A stretch of DNA of 64,000 nucleotides from SIG480 sp045546975 (GTDB lineage: Bacteria > Bacillota > Clostridia > Oscillospirales > JAAYXM01). The notes below the pieces were generated by a model. The model was not told the DNA's origin and searched no databases. It saw nothing but the letters and a program-made list of their open reading frames with translations. Made by a program: the position numbers and the translations under genes. Positions 30,965 to 39,857 of the stretch are shown here, piece after piece; position 1 is the first letter of the stretch, and every line of letters begins with the position of its first letter. The stretch covers positions 62,001 to 126,000 of the forward strand of contig JAZQDV010000008.1 in the NCBI GenBank assembly GCA_045546975.1. The letters run 5' to 3'.

Positions 30965-31747
30965 TTATGCTTCAATATTACCGAGGAACGCGCGAAGGCT
31001 CTCCGTCTTCGGGTTTGAGAGGAGCTCTTCAGGTACTCCGTCCTCTGCGATTTCCCCGTCCGCCATAAATATTATGCGGTCGGAAACATCTCGCGCAAAT
31101 TTCATTTCGTGTGTGACAATAACCATCGTCATCTTCGTCTCGGCAAGCTCGCGGATAACGTGCAGCACCTCCTGGGTAAGCTGCGGGTCAAGAGCGCTTG
31201 TCGGCTCATCAAAGAAGAGCACCTTCGGGGAAAGTGCAAGTGCACGTGCAATAGCAACGCGCTGCTGCTGACCGCCCGAAAGCTCACAGGGGTAGTTTGA
31301 TACCTTGTCGGAAAGCCCGACGCGCTCAAGGAGCGAAAGTGCGTTTTCGCGGATTTCCTCCAACATCTGCTTTTTGTTGCTCTTGTACTCCTTGCTCTCA
31401 CGGGCAAGAAGCTTCGATGCAAGCATTACATTTTCAAGTGCGGAATACTGTGGGAAGAGGTTGTATGACTGGAACACAAGACCGCAGGCAAGCTGACGGC
31501 GACGGCGCGCTTTTGCACTTGCATCAAGCTTACAATAGGAGCTGTAGGAAAGCTCACCGTCTATTGCAATTTCACCCGAGGTCGGTGTTTCAAGGGAGTT
31601 TATACAGCGGAGAAGCGTTGTTTTTCCGCTTCCCGAGGAGCCGATTATAGAGAGCACCTCGCCCTTTTCCATGGAAAAGTCAATACCGCGCAAAACCTCG
31701 ACCTTGCCGAAGCTCTTATAGAGATTTTTAACTTCCAATATAGCCAT
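30965..31747 (-). CDS. Polar amino acid ABC transporter ATPase (GlnQ/HisP type)
   Basis: A 260-residue ATPase with Walker A GSSGSGKTT, signature LSGGQQQRVAIARAL, Walker B VLFFDEPTSALDPQ and the switch His in VTHEMKFA, all typical of the GlnQ/HisP group. It starts 3 bp after the permease gene and ends at a terminator. It powers uptake through the permease and binding protein encoded upstream. The HisR-like operator of the operon suggests histidine as substrate. Confidence 0.95.
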   Translation of the reverse strand: MAILEVKNLYKSFGKVEVLRGIDFSMEKGEVLSIIGSSGSGKTTLLRCINSLETPTSGEIAIDGELSYSSYCKLDASAKARRRRQLACGLVFQSYNLFPQYSALENVMLASKLLARESKEYKSNKKQMLEEIRENALSLLERVGLSDKVSNYPCELSGGQQQRVAIARALALSPKVLFFDEPTSALDPQLTQEVLHVIRELAETKMTMVIVTHEMKFARDVSDRIIFMADGEIAEDGVPEELLSNPKTESLRAFLGNIEA

Positions 31748-31750
31748 GGC

Positions 31751-32458
31751 CTAACCTCTGTAATAGTTTAGTTTCTTCTCAATAAAGCCAAAGAGAAGCG
31801 TCAGAATTCCGTTGAACAGGAGGAAATATATCGCAGTTGAAAAAAGCGGCCCGATAAGTCCCTGCTTTGTAAAGCGTTCAGCGTGCATTATAATCTCTGA
31901 TACCGCAACAACACGTGCGAGTGACGTATCCTTGACGAGCGTAATAATCTCATTGCCCATTGGCGGTATGATGCGCTTTACCACCTGCGGAAGCACAACG
32001 CGGAAAAACGCCTGTGCCTTCGTCATACCAAGTACTTGGCACGCTTCGTGCTGACCCTTTGATATACCCTCAATTCCTCCGCGGTAAATCTCCGAGAAAT
32101 ACGCCGCATAGTTTATCGCAAACGCAATAAGCACAGCCGTCATACGCGACCGCATCGGCATATCAAGCAAAAGACCCGGGGCATACAGAACGACAAAAAT
32201 TTGGAGCATCAGGGGTGTACCCCTGATGATCCAAACAAATGTGCGACTCAACCAACGGATCGGTGCAAACTTCGAAAGCAATCGAAATATTTTGAATTTA
32301 TTTCGCGCAAGGAACGCAAACGGACGGAACTTTGACATTGAACCGAACGCTATTACAAGTCCGAGCGGAATTGCGGCAAGAAGTGTAACTGCAAATATTA
32401 TGCAGTTTTCACCGAAGCCTTCTGTCAAAGACCAGAAAGCCTTTTCAAAAGTTGACAT
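31751..32458 (-). CDS. Polar amino acid ABC transporter permease (HisM/GlnP type)
   Basis: A 235-residue permease with about five hydrophobic helices and the inner-membrane signature around EACQVLGMTKAQAFFRVVLPQ, where the ATPase docks. IIRGTPLMLQIFVVLY is the common HisM/GlnP stretch. Only one permease gene is present, so the transporter is presumably a homodimer. It lies 20 bp after the binding-protein gene and 3 bp before the ATPase gene. Confidence 0.94.
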   Translation of the reverse strand: MSTFEKAFWSLTEGFGENCIIFAVTLLAAIPLGLVIAFGSMSKFRPFAFLARNKFKIFRLLSKFAPIRWLSRTFVWIIRGTPLMLQIFVVLYAPGLLLDMPMRSRMTAVLIAFAINYAAYFSEIYRGGIEGISKGQHEACQVLGMTKAQAFFRVVLPQVVKRIIPPMGNEIITLVKDTSLARVVAVSEIIMHAERFTKQGLIGPLFSTAIYFLLFNGILTLLFGFIEKKLNYYRG

Positions 32459-32478
32459 AAGATAAAATCCGCCTTTGA

Positions 32479-33315
32479 TTATTCCTTTATGAGAAGGTCA
32501 TCAAGCTTATACTTTGCAGCAATTGCATCAAGTGTGCCGTCTGCGATAAGCTCGTCAATTGTATTGTTTACGAGAGTTGCCATATCGCTGCCCTTACGGA
32601 ATGCGATACCGTACTCCTCAGGTGAGAACTCGAGGCCCTCAACAACTACGAGACCTTCAAAATCTGTTCCCTCACCGATGGAGCCTATAGATGCAACATA
32701 GTCAACAACTGCAGCGTCGCTTGTACCTGCTGCAACGTCCATAAGTGCCTTTGCCATAGAGTCAACCGGTGTGAAAGCTGCATCCTTGAAGAAAGCCTCA
32801 GATGTTGCAATTTCTTCACCTGCGCTGCCTGCTTCTGCCACAACACTTGCGCCAAGAAGACTCTCAGCGTACTTTTCTGCATTTTCTGCCTTTACAACAA
32901 GAACCTGCTTGTTTGCCATATACGGCTTTGAGATTTCCATGTTCTCTGCGCGCTCGGGAGTGATTGTCATACCGTTCCACACGCAGTCGATGTTCTTTGC
33001 GTTAAGCTCAATTTCCTTTGAGTTCCAGTCGATTTCCTGGAAATCTGCCTCAACGCCGATTTTCTCACATACTGCCTTTGCAAACTCTGTCTCAAAGCCT
33101 ACGAACTCGTTTGCATCATCGTAGTAGTTCATCGGAGCGAAGAGTGTCATACCGATTTTGAGCTTGCCGTTTTCCATGATGTAATCAGCGTCGCTTGTTG
33201 CGCCTGTTCCGTTATCGGAGATAACATCGTTGTTGTTATCTGCAGGCTTTGTGCAGCCTGCAAAGAGGCATGCAACCATCATAACTGCGAGAAGAAGTGC
33301 AATAATCTTTTTCAT
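32479..33315 (-). CDS. Polar amino acid ABC transporter substrate-binding lipoprotein
   Basis: A 278-residue solute-binding family 3 protein. The signal ends in a lipobox LFAGC (Cys21), followed by an Asn/Asp linker. KIGMTLFAPMNYYDDANEFVGFE and the ligand-site region CVWNGMTITPERAENM mark the family. It is the first gene of a three-gene operon whose promoter overlaps a HisR-like palindrome, so histidine is the likely ligand, though cystine or another polar amino acid cannot be excluded from sequence. Confidence 0.93.
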   Translation of the reverse strand: MKKIIALLLAVMMVACLFAGCTKPADNNNDVISDNGTGATSDADYIMENGKLKIGMTLFAPMNYYDDANEFVGFETEFAKAVCEKIGVEADFQEIDWNSKEIELNAKNIDCVWNGMTITPERAENMEISKPYMANKQVLVVKAENAEKYAESLLGASVVAEAGSAGEEIATSEAFFKDAAFTPVDSMAKALMDVAAGTSDAAVVDYVASIGSIGEGTDFEGLVVVEGLEFSPEEYGIAFRKGSDMATLVNNTIDELIADGTLDAIAAKYKLDDLLIKE

Positions 33316-33359
33316 TTTTTTGTCCTCCTGAAATATGTCTTTTCGTATTTTGCTTAGTT

Positions 33360-33388
33360 ATTATAACACATCACTTTACCGTTGTAAA
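33360..33388 (-). promoter_or_regulatory. Promoter of the amino acid ABC transporter operon
   Basis: Read on the minus strand: TTTACA, a 17-bp spacer and a perfect TATAAT. The -35 and half of the spacer lie inside the palindrome at 33371-33392. Confidence 0.75.
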
Positions 33389-33392
33389 GTGA
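33371..33392. promoter_or_regulatory. HisR-like operator of the amino acid ABC transporter operon
   Basis: TCACTTTAC-CGTT-GTAAAGTGA, a perfect 9-4-9 inverted repeat. The core ACTTTAC-N4-GTAAAGT is shared with the palindrome at 41917-41934 before the his operon. Confidence 0.7.
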
Positions 33393-33407
33393 AAAATCGA
33401 AAAAGTT

Positions 33408-34196
33408 TTAATTTTTTTTGAGAGGAAGCTCCTCTAAAAGCTCCAAACCCAGCTCCCGGGCGGCTTTGCGCCACTTTGAAAACTCAAAACAAACGGTTGA
33501 TGCCGCGTGGCTGTCGCTGGTTAAAATGAATTTTCCGTCCAGTTCGTTGATTTTTTTCATCTGTGCAAGTGATGGATACGGCGATGTTCGGTATCCTCTT
33601 GATATTGCGCCCGTGTTGATTTCAAACGGGATATCAAGCGGAACAAGTCTTTCTATCGCCTTTGTATAAGCCGTGATATACCTCGGGTTTTCCGTATCGA
33701 GCGGAAATCCCTTTTCCATAAACTTCGTGACAAGGTCAAAATGCCCGATTATATCGGGGCGTATCTCCTCAGAAAAGGATGCAACGTCGTCATAGTACCG
33801 CTCGCAGAACGCATACACGTCTCCGCCGAAGTGACGTTCAATTCCGTTCATGAGAAGCTCGGGAGTATTGTCAACGGGAATATCCTCACCGTTTACCACA
33901 ACGTGGTGCACGGAGGCTATTGTATAATCAAAATCTTCTGAGAGCTCGTCGGTCGTCTTGTCCCGTTCGATTCCGCAGAGGATTTTGATTTTATCGCTGT
34001 ACTTTTCCGAAAGTGCGCGAATTTCCTCGCGGTACGGAGTGGTATCGCTGTCCATGCAGTATGTCCCGTCATATACGTTGAAGCTATGCCCGGAAAAACC
34101 AAGGATGCGGACACCTTTTTCTATCGCGGACAATACTACATCCTCAGCACATGATGCCCCGTCGCAGTAGGTTGTGTGTACGTGATAGTCGGTCAT
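33408..34196 (-). CDS. hisK: Histidinol-phosphatase, PHP family
   Basis: A 262-residue PHP-type metal-dependent phosphatase starting DYHVHTTYCDGA, with further metal ligands in GFSGHSFN and a late SDSHAAS. It removes phosphate from L-histidinol phosphate, the penultimate stage of histidine synthesis; HisB here is only the dehydratase, so this separate phosphatase is needed. It overlaps hisIE by 4 bp and is the last gene of the operon. No hairpin terminator follows before the transporter promoter. Confidence 0.92.
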   Translation of the reverse strand: MTDYHVHTTYCDGASCAEDVVLSAIEKGVRILGFSGHSFNVYDGTYCMDSDTTPYREEIRALSEKYSDKIKILCGIERDKTTDELSEDFDYTIASVHHVVVNGEDIPVDNTPELLMNGIERHFGGDVYAFCERYYDDVASFSEEIRPDIIGHFDLVTKFMEKGFPLDTENPRYITAYTKAIERLVPLDIPFEINTGAISRGYRTSPYPSLAQMKKINELDGKFILTSDSHAASTVCFEFSKWRKAARELGLELLEELPLKKN

Positions 34197-34843
34197 TTCG
34201 TCATCTTCTCCTGCTTTACCTTATGGTCGATAACATGTCGTGAGGCAAGTTCATCGTGAATATCCGAAAGGTCAATACCCGCCTCAATCATAAGCACAAG
34301 TACATGGTATGCAAGGTCTGCGATTTCGTATATTGTCTCAGCCTTATCTTCTGCCTTTGCCGCAATGATTACCTCAGTGCTCTCCTCACCGACCTTCTTG
34401 AGGATTTTATCAAGTCCCTTTTCAAAGAGATATGTAGTATATGAACCCTCGGTCTTTTCCGCTTTTCTGCCCTTTATAAGCTCGACAAGACCCTCAAGTG
34501 AGAACTCGTGTCTCTCCTCGCTTTCAAAGACCTTGTCATTAAAGCAGGAGTATGTCCCTTTATGGCAGGCAGGGCCGTCGGGCTCCACCATAACAACAAG
34601 AGCATCGCGGTCACAGTCTGCAGTTATTGAAACGATGTGCTGGTAGTTTCCGCTCGTCTCCCCCTTAAGCCAGAGTTCTCCTCTTGAACGGCTCCAGAAG
34701 CAGGTAAGTTCCTTTTCCATTGAGATTTTGAGACTTTCGCGGTTCATATATGCAAGGGTGAGAACCTTTTTGGTTTTTGCATCAACAACAATAGCAGGGA
34801 TAAGCCCCTTTTCGTAAAACTTGAGTTCATCTATGTTAAGCAT
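34193..34843 (-). CDS. hisIE: Bifunctional phosphoribosyl-AMP cyclohydrolase / phosphoribosyl-ATP pyrophosphatase
   Basis: A 216-residue fusion catalysing steps 2 and 3 of histidine synthesis. The HisI domain (about 1-115) shows SRSRGELWLKGETSGN and the zinc and metal region with CHKGTYSC. The HisE domain (about 120-205) shows the helical YLFEKGLDKILKKVGEE and EADL-like patterns of all-alpha NTP pyrophosphatases. GGAGAA before the ATG supports the start. It follows hisF by 12 bp and overlaps the phosphatase gene by 4 bp. Confidence 0.96.
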   Translation of the reverse strand: MLNIDELKFYEKGLIPAIVVDAKTKKVLTLAYMNRESLKISMEKELTCFWSRSRGELWLKGETSGNYQHIVSITADCDRDALVVMVEPDGPACHKGTYSCFNDKVFESEERHEFSLEGLVELIKGRKAEKTEGSYTTYLFEKGLDKILKKVGEESTEVIIAAKAEDKAETIYEIADLAYHVLVLMIEAGIDLSDIHDELASRHVIDHKVKQEKMTK

Positions 34844-34855
34844 AATTTATTCTCC

Positions 34856-35614
34856 TTATATCCTTGTTGAGATTCCGTTTTTCTTCATTTCGGCCTTGAG
34901 GTCATGTATCGCGACCTCGCCGAAGTGGAATATTGACGCGGCAAGACCTGCATCGACCCGGGGCAGCGTTTTGAAGAGTGTTATGAAATCTTCGGTTTTT
35001 CCTGCTCCGCCCGATGCAATAACGGGGACGTTTACGGCATTTGACACAGCCTCGAGCATTTCAAGGTCAAAGCCGCCCTTTACGCCGTCCGTGTCAATTG
35101 AATTGAGCACGACCTCACCCGCGCCGAGGTCTACGCATCTTTTTATCCAGGAAACTGCCTCAAGGTCCGTCATCTCGCGACCGCCCTTTGAGAAAACCCG
35201 GAACTTTCCGTCCACGCGCGCAACGTCGGCAGAAATGACGACGCACTGGTTACCGTAGAGCTTTGCAGCTTCGTAAATGAGATTCGGGTTTCGTATCGCG
35301 CCGGAATTTACACTGACCTTATCCGCACCGCACTTGAGCACACGGTCAAAGTCCGCAGTGGTGTTAATCCCTCCGCCCACGGTTAGCGGAATGAACACGC
35401 TCTTTGCAGTCGCGCAAAGTATATCCGTAAAGAGACGTCTGCCCTCCGCAGATGCTGTAATATCATAGAAAACAAGCTCGTCTGCACCGTTTTCGCTGTA
35501 ATACTTTGCAAGTGCAACGGGGTCTGACACATCGTTTAAGTTGTTGAAATTTACACCCTTGACAACTCTCCCGTCGCGGACGTCAAGGCAGGGTATGATT
35601 CTTTTTGTTATCAT
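34856..35614 (-). CDS. hisF: Imidazole glycerol phosphate synthase cyclase subunit
   Basis: A 252-residue TIM barrel that joins PRFAR with ammonia from HisH to make imidazole glycerol phosphate and AICAR. Catalytic Asp11 (IIPCLDV) and the second catalytic Asp in the SADVARVDG strand are present. It overlaps hisA by 4 bp. Confidence 0.97.
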   Translation of the reverse strand: MITKRIIPCLDVRDGRVVKGVNFNNLNDVSDPVALAKYYSENGADELVFYDITASAEGRRLFTDILCATAKSVFIPLTVGGGINTTADFDRVLKCGADKVSVNSGAIRNPNLIYEAAKLYGNQCVVISADVARVDGKFRVFSKGGREMTDLEAVSWIKRCVDLGAGEVVLNSIDTDGVKGGFDLEMLEAVSNAVNVPVIASGGAGKTEDFITLFKTLPRVDAGLAASIFHFGEVAIHDLKAEMKKNGISTRI

Positions 35615-36324
35615 TTTGCCACCTCTATCGCACGCTTTAAGTCAATCGCGCCTGTATAGTATGCCTTACCGACGATTGCACCGTAGATGCCAAGCTTTGA
35701 GAGTCTCTCAATATCTGACATATCGGTGACACCTCCCGATGCAATGATGTTCATATCAAACTTTGAGGCCATCTCGCGGTAAAGCTCAACATTTGTGCCG
35801 CGCATTGCACCGTCACGCGAGATATCCGTGCAGATAATGGTTTTGATTCCTCTCTTCTGCATTTTCCGGCACATATCAAATGCCTCGACCTCGCTTTTCT
35901 CAGTCCAGCCGCGGACTGCAACAAAGCCGTCCTTTATATCGACACCGACCGCAATTTTATCGCCGTAGGTCTTCTGCGCTGCGATTAAAAACTCCTCATC
36001 GCAAAGTGCGGCAGTACCGAGAATTATGCGTGATACACCTGCATCAATATACCTTTTGCAAACCTCAAGGCTTCGTATGCCGCCACCGATTTCGACCTTG
36101 AGCGAGGTTTCCTTTGCAATGGCAGAAACAACATCAAAGTTTGGGGTTTCTCCGCTCTTTGCACCCTCAAGGTCGACCATGTGAATCCACTCAGCTCCCG
36201 CCGACTCAAACTCACGCGCAACCTCAATCGGGTTTTCGCTGTACACGGTCATCTGTGCATAGTCTCCGCGAAGAAGTCTTACAGCTTTCTTTTCATATAA
36301 ATCTATTGCAGGAAAAATAAGCAT
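35611..36324 (-). CDS. hisA: ProFAR isomerase
   Basis: A 237-residue TIM-barrel isomerase of histidine synthesis. Asp8 in IFPAIDLY and the second catalytic Asp in ICTDISRDG are visible. It shows the half-barrel repeat common to HisA and HisF. It is coupled to hisH by a one-base TAATG junction and to hisF by a 4-bp overlap. Confidence 0.96.
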   Translation of the reverse strand: MLIFPAIDLYEKKAVRLLRGDYAQMTVYSENPIEVAREFESAGAEWIHMVDLEGAKSGETPNFDVVSAIAKETSLKVEIGGGIRSLEVCKRYIDAGVSRIILGTAALCDEEFLIAAQKTYGDKIAVGVDIKDGFVAVRGWTEKSEVEAFDMCRKMQKRGIKTIICTDISRDGAMRGTNVELYREMASKFDMNIIASGGVTDMSDIERLSKLGIYGAIVGKAYYTGAIDLKRAIEVAK

Positions 36325-36938
36325 TATTTCCCCTCCGTTTCACAAAATGCCGAGAGTATCGAAAGCCCGACCTTCCCGCTCTTTTCGGGGTGGAACTGGC
36401 AGCCGTAGATATTGTCCTTTGCAACCGCCGCGGTAAGCGGTGCACCGTATTCGGAAACCGCAACAACTGCCGTATCACACTTTGCATAGTATGAATGGAC
36501 AAAATATACACAGTCTCCGCTCTTGACATTTTTCAGTATCTCACACGGACGGACTATCTCAAGTGCATTCCATCCAATATGCGGAATCTTAAGTTCTTTC
36601 GGGATAACATCCGCTATCGGACGTATTTCACCCTCGATAAGACCCAGACCTTCATGCTCGCCGTACTCATAGCTCTTTTCAAAGAGAAGCTGCATACCAA
36701 GGCATATACCGAGAATCGGTTTTCCGCGTCTTGCCTCTTCCTTTATGACCTCGGAAAGACCTGATTCACGAAGCTTTTTCGCCGCGTCCTCAAACGCGCC
36801 GACTCCCGGAAGAAGTATGTGAGAAGCACTTCTTATAACATCAGGGTCTCCCGTTATGCACGCATCCGCACCGATTTCGCTAAATGATGCTGAGAGTGAA
36901 AACAGGTTTCCCACGCCATAGTCAACTATTGCTACCAT
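36324..36938 (-). CDS. hisH: Imidazole glycerol phosphate synthase glutaminase subunit
   Basis: A 204-residue class I glutamine amidotransferase that supplies ammonia to HisF. The catalytic triad is visible: Cys79 in GICLGMQ and His183/Glu185 in QFHPEKSG. The oxyanion-strand region ILLPGVGAFEDA is also present. One-base overlaps join it to hisB and hisA. Confidence 0.97.
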   Translation of the reverse strand: MVAIVDYGVGNLFSLSASFSEIGADACITGDPDVIRSASHILLPGVGAFEDAAKKLRESGLSEVIKEEARRGKPILGICLGMQLLFEKSYEYGEHEGLGLIEGEIRPIADVIPKELKIPHIGWNALEIVRPCEILKNVKSGDCVYFVHSYYAKCDTAVVAVSEYGAPLTAAVAKDNIYGCQFHPEKSGKVGLSILSAFCETEGK

Positions 36939-37525
36939 CAGAGTACCCCCTTGGTCGAGGGTATTGAGTCGGAGTTTTCAGGGTCAATCGCCGCTGCGCG
37001 ACCAAGCACTCGGCCAACCGCCTTGAACACCGCCTCAATTATGTGGTGTGAGTTTTTGCCAGCAAGCTGGGAAATGTGGAGAGTGATTCTTGCCTCGCGC
37101 ACAAACCCAAGCCAGAACTCCTCACAGAGCTCTGTGTCAAAGTCTCCGACCTTTGCCGTCGGAATTTCAAGGGATGCGCAAAGCATTGAACGTCCTGAAA
37201 TATCGGCTGCAGCAAGGATTAAAGACTCATCCATCGGAAGAATTGTATCGCCGTAGCGGTATATTCCGCGCTTGTCACCGATGGCGCGATAAAACGCCGT
37301 GCCGAGCGCGATGCCTATATCCTCAACGGTGTGGTGGTAATCAACCTCTGTATCACCGTCGCATTTTACCTCAAGATCAAAGCCGCTGTGACGGGCAAAA
37401 AGCGTGAGCATATGGTCTAAAAACGGACATCCGCTTTCTATCTTGCTCTCGCCCTTGCCGTCAAGGTTTAAGGATAGCGCGATTTTTGTTTCTGCCGTAT
37501 TTCTTATGATTTCTTCTCGTCTCAT
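36938..37525 (-). CDS. hisB: Imidazoleglycerol-phosphate dehydratase
   Basis: A 195-residue monofunctional dehydratase with the metal-binding motifs DHMLTLFARHSGFDL, DYHHTVEDIGIALG and SHHIIEAVFKA. It lacks the phosphatase domain of the enterobacterial HisB, consistent with a separate PHP phosphatase at the end of the operon. It overlaps hisC by 4 bp. Confidence 0.97.
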   Translation of the reverse strand: MRREEIIRNTAETKIALSLNLDGKGESKIESGCPFLDHMLTLFARHSGFDLEVKCDGDTEVDYHHTVEDIGIALGTAFYRAIGDKRGIYRYGDTILPMDESLILAAADISGRSMLCASLEIPTAKVGDFDTELCEEFWLGFVREARITLHISQLAGKNSHHIIEAVFKAVGRVLGRAAAIDPENSDSIPSTKGVL

Positions 37526-38577
37526 AACATACGCTCCTTTATCGTATCGATAAGCTTTTGCATATCGCTCTTTTTCCCTATTGTTATTCGAACAAAGTCC
37601 GAAAGTCTTTCTTTTCCAAAGTGACGGACAAGGATTCCATTTTCCTTAAGGTCCTTATAAAGTGCTTCACCTGAGAGCTTCGGATGCTTCACGAAGATGA
37701 AGTTTGCCTTTGAATCCGTCATCTCAAAGCCGAGTTTTCTAAGTTCTTTCTTCGTATATTCGCGCGTTTCGGAAACAGTTTTGCAGTTTTTCTTCGTATA
37801 CTCATCATCCGCCATGACGCCAAGCCCCGCCGCCATCGTCATGCGGTTTATGTTGTAGGGGTTTGTGGAGTATTTTACGGTGTTGAGATCGCGTATAAGC
37901 TCGCGGTTTCCCGCACCGAAGCCGAGGCGCGCACCTGCCATAGAGCGCGATTTTGAAAACGTCTGCGTTACAAGGAGATTGTCATATTTCGGGATAAGCG
38001 ATATTGCGCTTTTTGCTCCGAAATCGACATACGCCTCGTCGATTACGACTACGTTTTTGGGATTGTTTTTGAGTATCTCCTCTATATCCGAGAGCGGAAG
38101 CGGGATTCCCGTAGGTGCGTTCGGGTTTGCAATGAAAATCGTTGCATTTTTCCCGAAATAGTCAGAGACCTTTATCGAAAAATCGGGAAGAAGCGGAACT
38201 TCTTCGTATTTTATCCCGTTAAGGTCAGCGAATACCGGGTAAAACCCGTAGGTGATATCGGGGAAAACCGCAGGTGTCTTCTCATCGCAGAACGCCATAA
38301 ACGCGAAGTTGAGTATCTCGTCCGAGCCGTTTGTGACAAGCACTTGGTCGGGAGAAAGCCCGTTATATTCCGCAATTCTTTCCGTGAGCTCGCTGCACTC
38401 AGGGTCAGGGTAGAGCTCAAGCGCCTTTGCGGATTTTCCTGCCATCTTCACCGCACGCTTTGACGGCGGGAAGGGAGATTCGTTTGTGTTGAGTTTTATG
38501 TACTTTTTATCCTTCGGTTGCTCGCCCGGGGTGTAGGGAACAAGAGAGGAAAGTCGCATACCGCCAAATTTACTCAT
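37522..38577 (-). CDS. hisC: Histidinol-phosphate aminotransferase
   Basis: A 351-residue fold-type I PLP enzyme converting imidazole acetol phosphate to histidinol phosphate. The N-terminal LNTNESPFPPS, the ANPNAPTG motif and the PLP Lys in TFSKSRSMAGARLGF are all present. It overlaps hisD by 4 bp and hisB by 4 bp. Confidence 0.96.
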   Translation of the reverse strand: MSKFGGMRLSSLVPYTPGEQPKDKKYIKLNTNESPFPPSKRAVKMAGKSAKALELYPDPECSELTERIAEYNGLSPDQVLVTNGSDEILNFAFMAFCDEKTPAVFPDITYGFYPVFADLNGIKYEEVPLLPDFSIKVSDYFGKNATIFIANPNAPTGIPLPLSDIEEILKNNPKNVVVIDEAYVDFGAKSAISLIPKYDNLLVTQTFSKSRSMAGARLGFGAGNRELIRDLNTVKYSTNPYNINRMTMAAGLGVMADDEYTKKNCKTVSETREYTKKELRKLGFEMTDSKANFIFVKHPKLSGEALYKDLKENGILVRHFGKERLSDFVRITIGKKSDMQKLIDTIKERML

Positions 38578-39857
38578 TGTTTCTCATCCTCAAATCTTAC
38601 TGTTGCGCTCCTTGCGTGAGCAGAAAGCCCTTCCTTTTCCGCAAAATATGCTATATCGTCTGCAAGGTTTGATAGCGCGTCCTTTGTGAAATATGTAAAC
38701 TGTGTCTTTTTAATGAAATCGTCAACCGAGAGCGGGCTTGAAAACTTTGCCGTACCGCTCGTCGGAAGTGTGTGGTTGGGACCTGCCATATAATCGCCAA
38801 GTGCCTCGGGGCAGTTTCTTCCCATAAATACGCTTCCTGCATGGCGGATTTCCTTTAGCATCTCAAATGGGTCATCAACCATAAGCTCAAGGTGCTCAGG
38901 TGCAAGCTCGTTTGCTATATCCACCGCAACGCCAAGGTTTTCTGCAACAATAATCTTTCCGTTATTGTCAATTGATGCGCGCGCAATATCGCGTCGCGGA
39001 AGATCCTCTATCTGACGCTCTAACTCTTTTTGTACGGCATTTGCAAGTTCTTCAGAATCGGTAACAAGAACAGCTGAGGCAAGCTTATCGTGCTCTGCCT
39101 GAGACAGAAGGTCCGCCGCTACATGGCGCGGGTTTGACTTGCCGTCAGAAACAATGAGAATTTCACTCGGTCCCGCTATCATATCTATCGCAACGCGTCC
39201 GAATACCTGACGCTTTGCCTCTGCGACAAACGCATTGCCCGGGCCGACTATTTTATCCACCTTCGGCACACTCTCGGTACCGTAGGCAAGTGCGGCTATC
39301 GCCTGTGCACCACCTATTTTGAAGATTCTCTTTACACCTGCAATACGCGCGGCGGCAAGAATTACGGGGTTTATCTTGCCATTCTTCCCCGGAGGTGTCG
39401 TTATAACAACCTCGCGACAGCCTGCAACGAGCGCCGGAACAGAGTCCATGAGCACAGTTGAGGGATACGCCGCAGTACCGCCCGGAACATAGAGACCTGC
39501 GCGGTCAAGCGGAATTATCTTCTGCCCCATCACGACGCCGTTTTCTTCCTTTAGCTCAAAGCCCTGCCTTATCTGTGCAGTATGGAATTTGCGTATGTTT
39601 CGCTCTGCCTTTTTGAGAATCTCTATAAAGCGCGGAGGAACGGAGTTGTATGCCTCTTCTATCTCCTCCTCACTTACCTCAAGTGAGGAAAGGGAAGCTC
39701 CGTCAAAGCGGCGACTGTATTCAAAAAGCGCCTCGTCACCGCGTTTTTTTACATTTTCTATAATGTCGGAAACTGTCTCTCCGACATCGGAAATACCCTC
39801 AACTCTTGCAAAAATCTCAGAATTCGGGCTTTCGCCGTATTTAAGAATCTTAATCAT
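38574..39857 (-). CDS. hisD: Histidinol dehydrogenase
   Basis: A 427-residue zinc enzyme oxidising L-histidinol to L-histidine in two NAD-dependent steps. Characteristic parts are PLDRAGLYVPGGTAAYPS, DMIAGPSEI, LLSQAEHD and NELAPEHLEL. The length matches the family. It is joined to hisG by a TAATG junction and to hisC by a 4-bp overlap. Confidence 0.97.
   Translation of the reverse strand: MIKILKYGESPNSEIFARVEGISDVGETVSDIIENVKKRGDEALFEYSRRFDGASLSSLEVSEEEIEEAYNSVPPRFIEILKKAERNIRKFHTAQIRQGFELKEENGVVMGQKIIPLDRAGLYVPGGTAAYPSTVLMDSVPALVAGCREVVITTPPGKNGKINPVILAAARIAGVKRIFKIGGAQAIAALAYGTESVPKVDKIVGPGNAFVAEAKRQVFGRVAIDMIAGPSEILIVSDGKSNPRHVAADLLSQAEHDKLASAVLVTDSEELANAVQKELERQIEDLPRRDIARASIDNNGKIIVAENLGVAVDIANELAPEHLELMVDDPFEMLKEIRHAGSVFMGRNCPEALGDYMAGPNHTLPTSGTAKFSSPLSVDDFIKKTQFTYFTKDALSNLADDIAYFAEKEGLSAHARSATVRFEDEKQ

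Noticed and set aside
33371..33392. The palindrome as a terminator of the his operon
   Set aside because: No T-run follows on either strand, and it overlaps a good -35 box in the same way as the operator of the his promoter.
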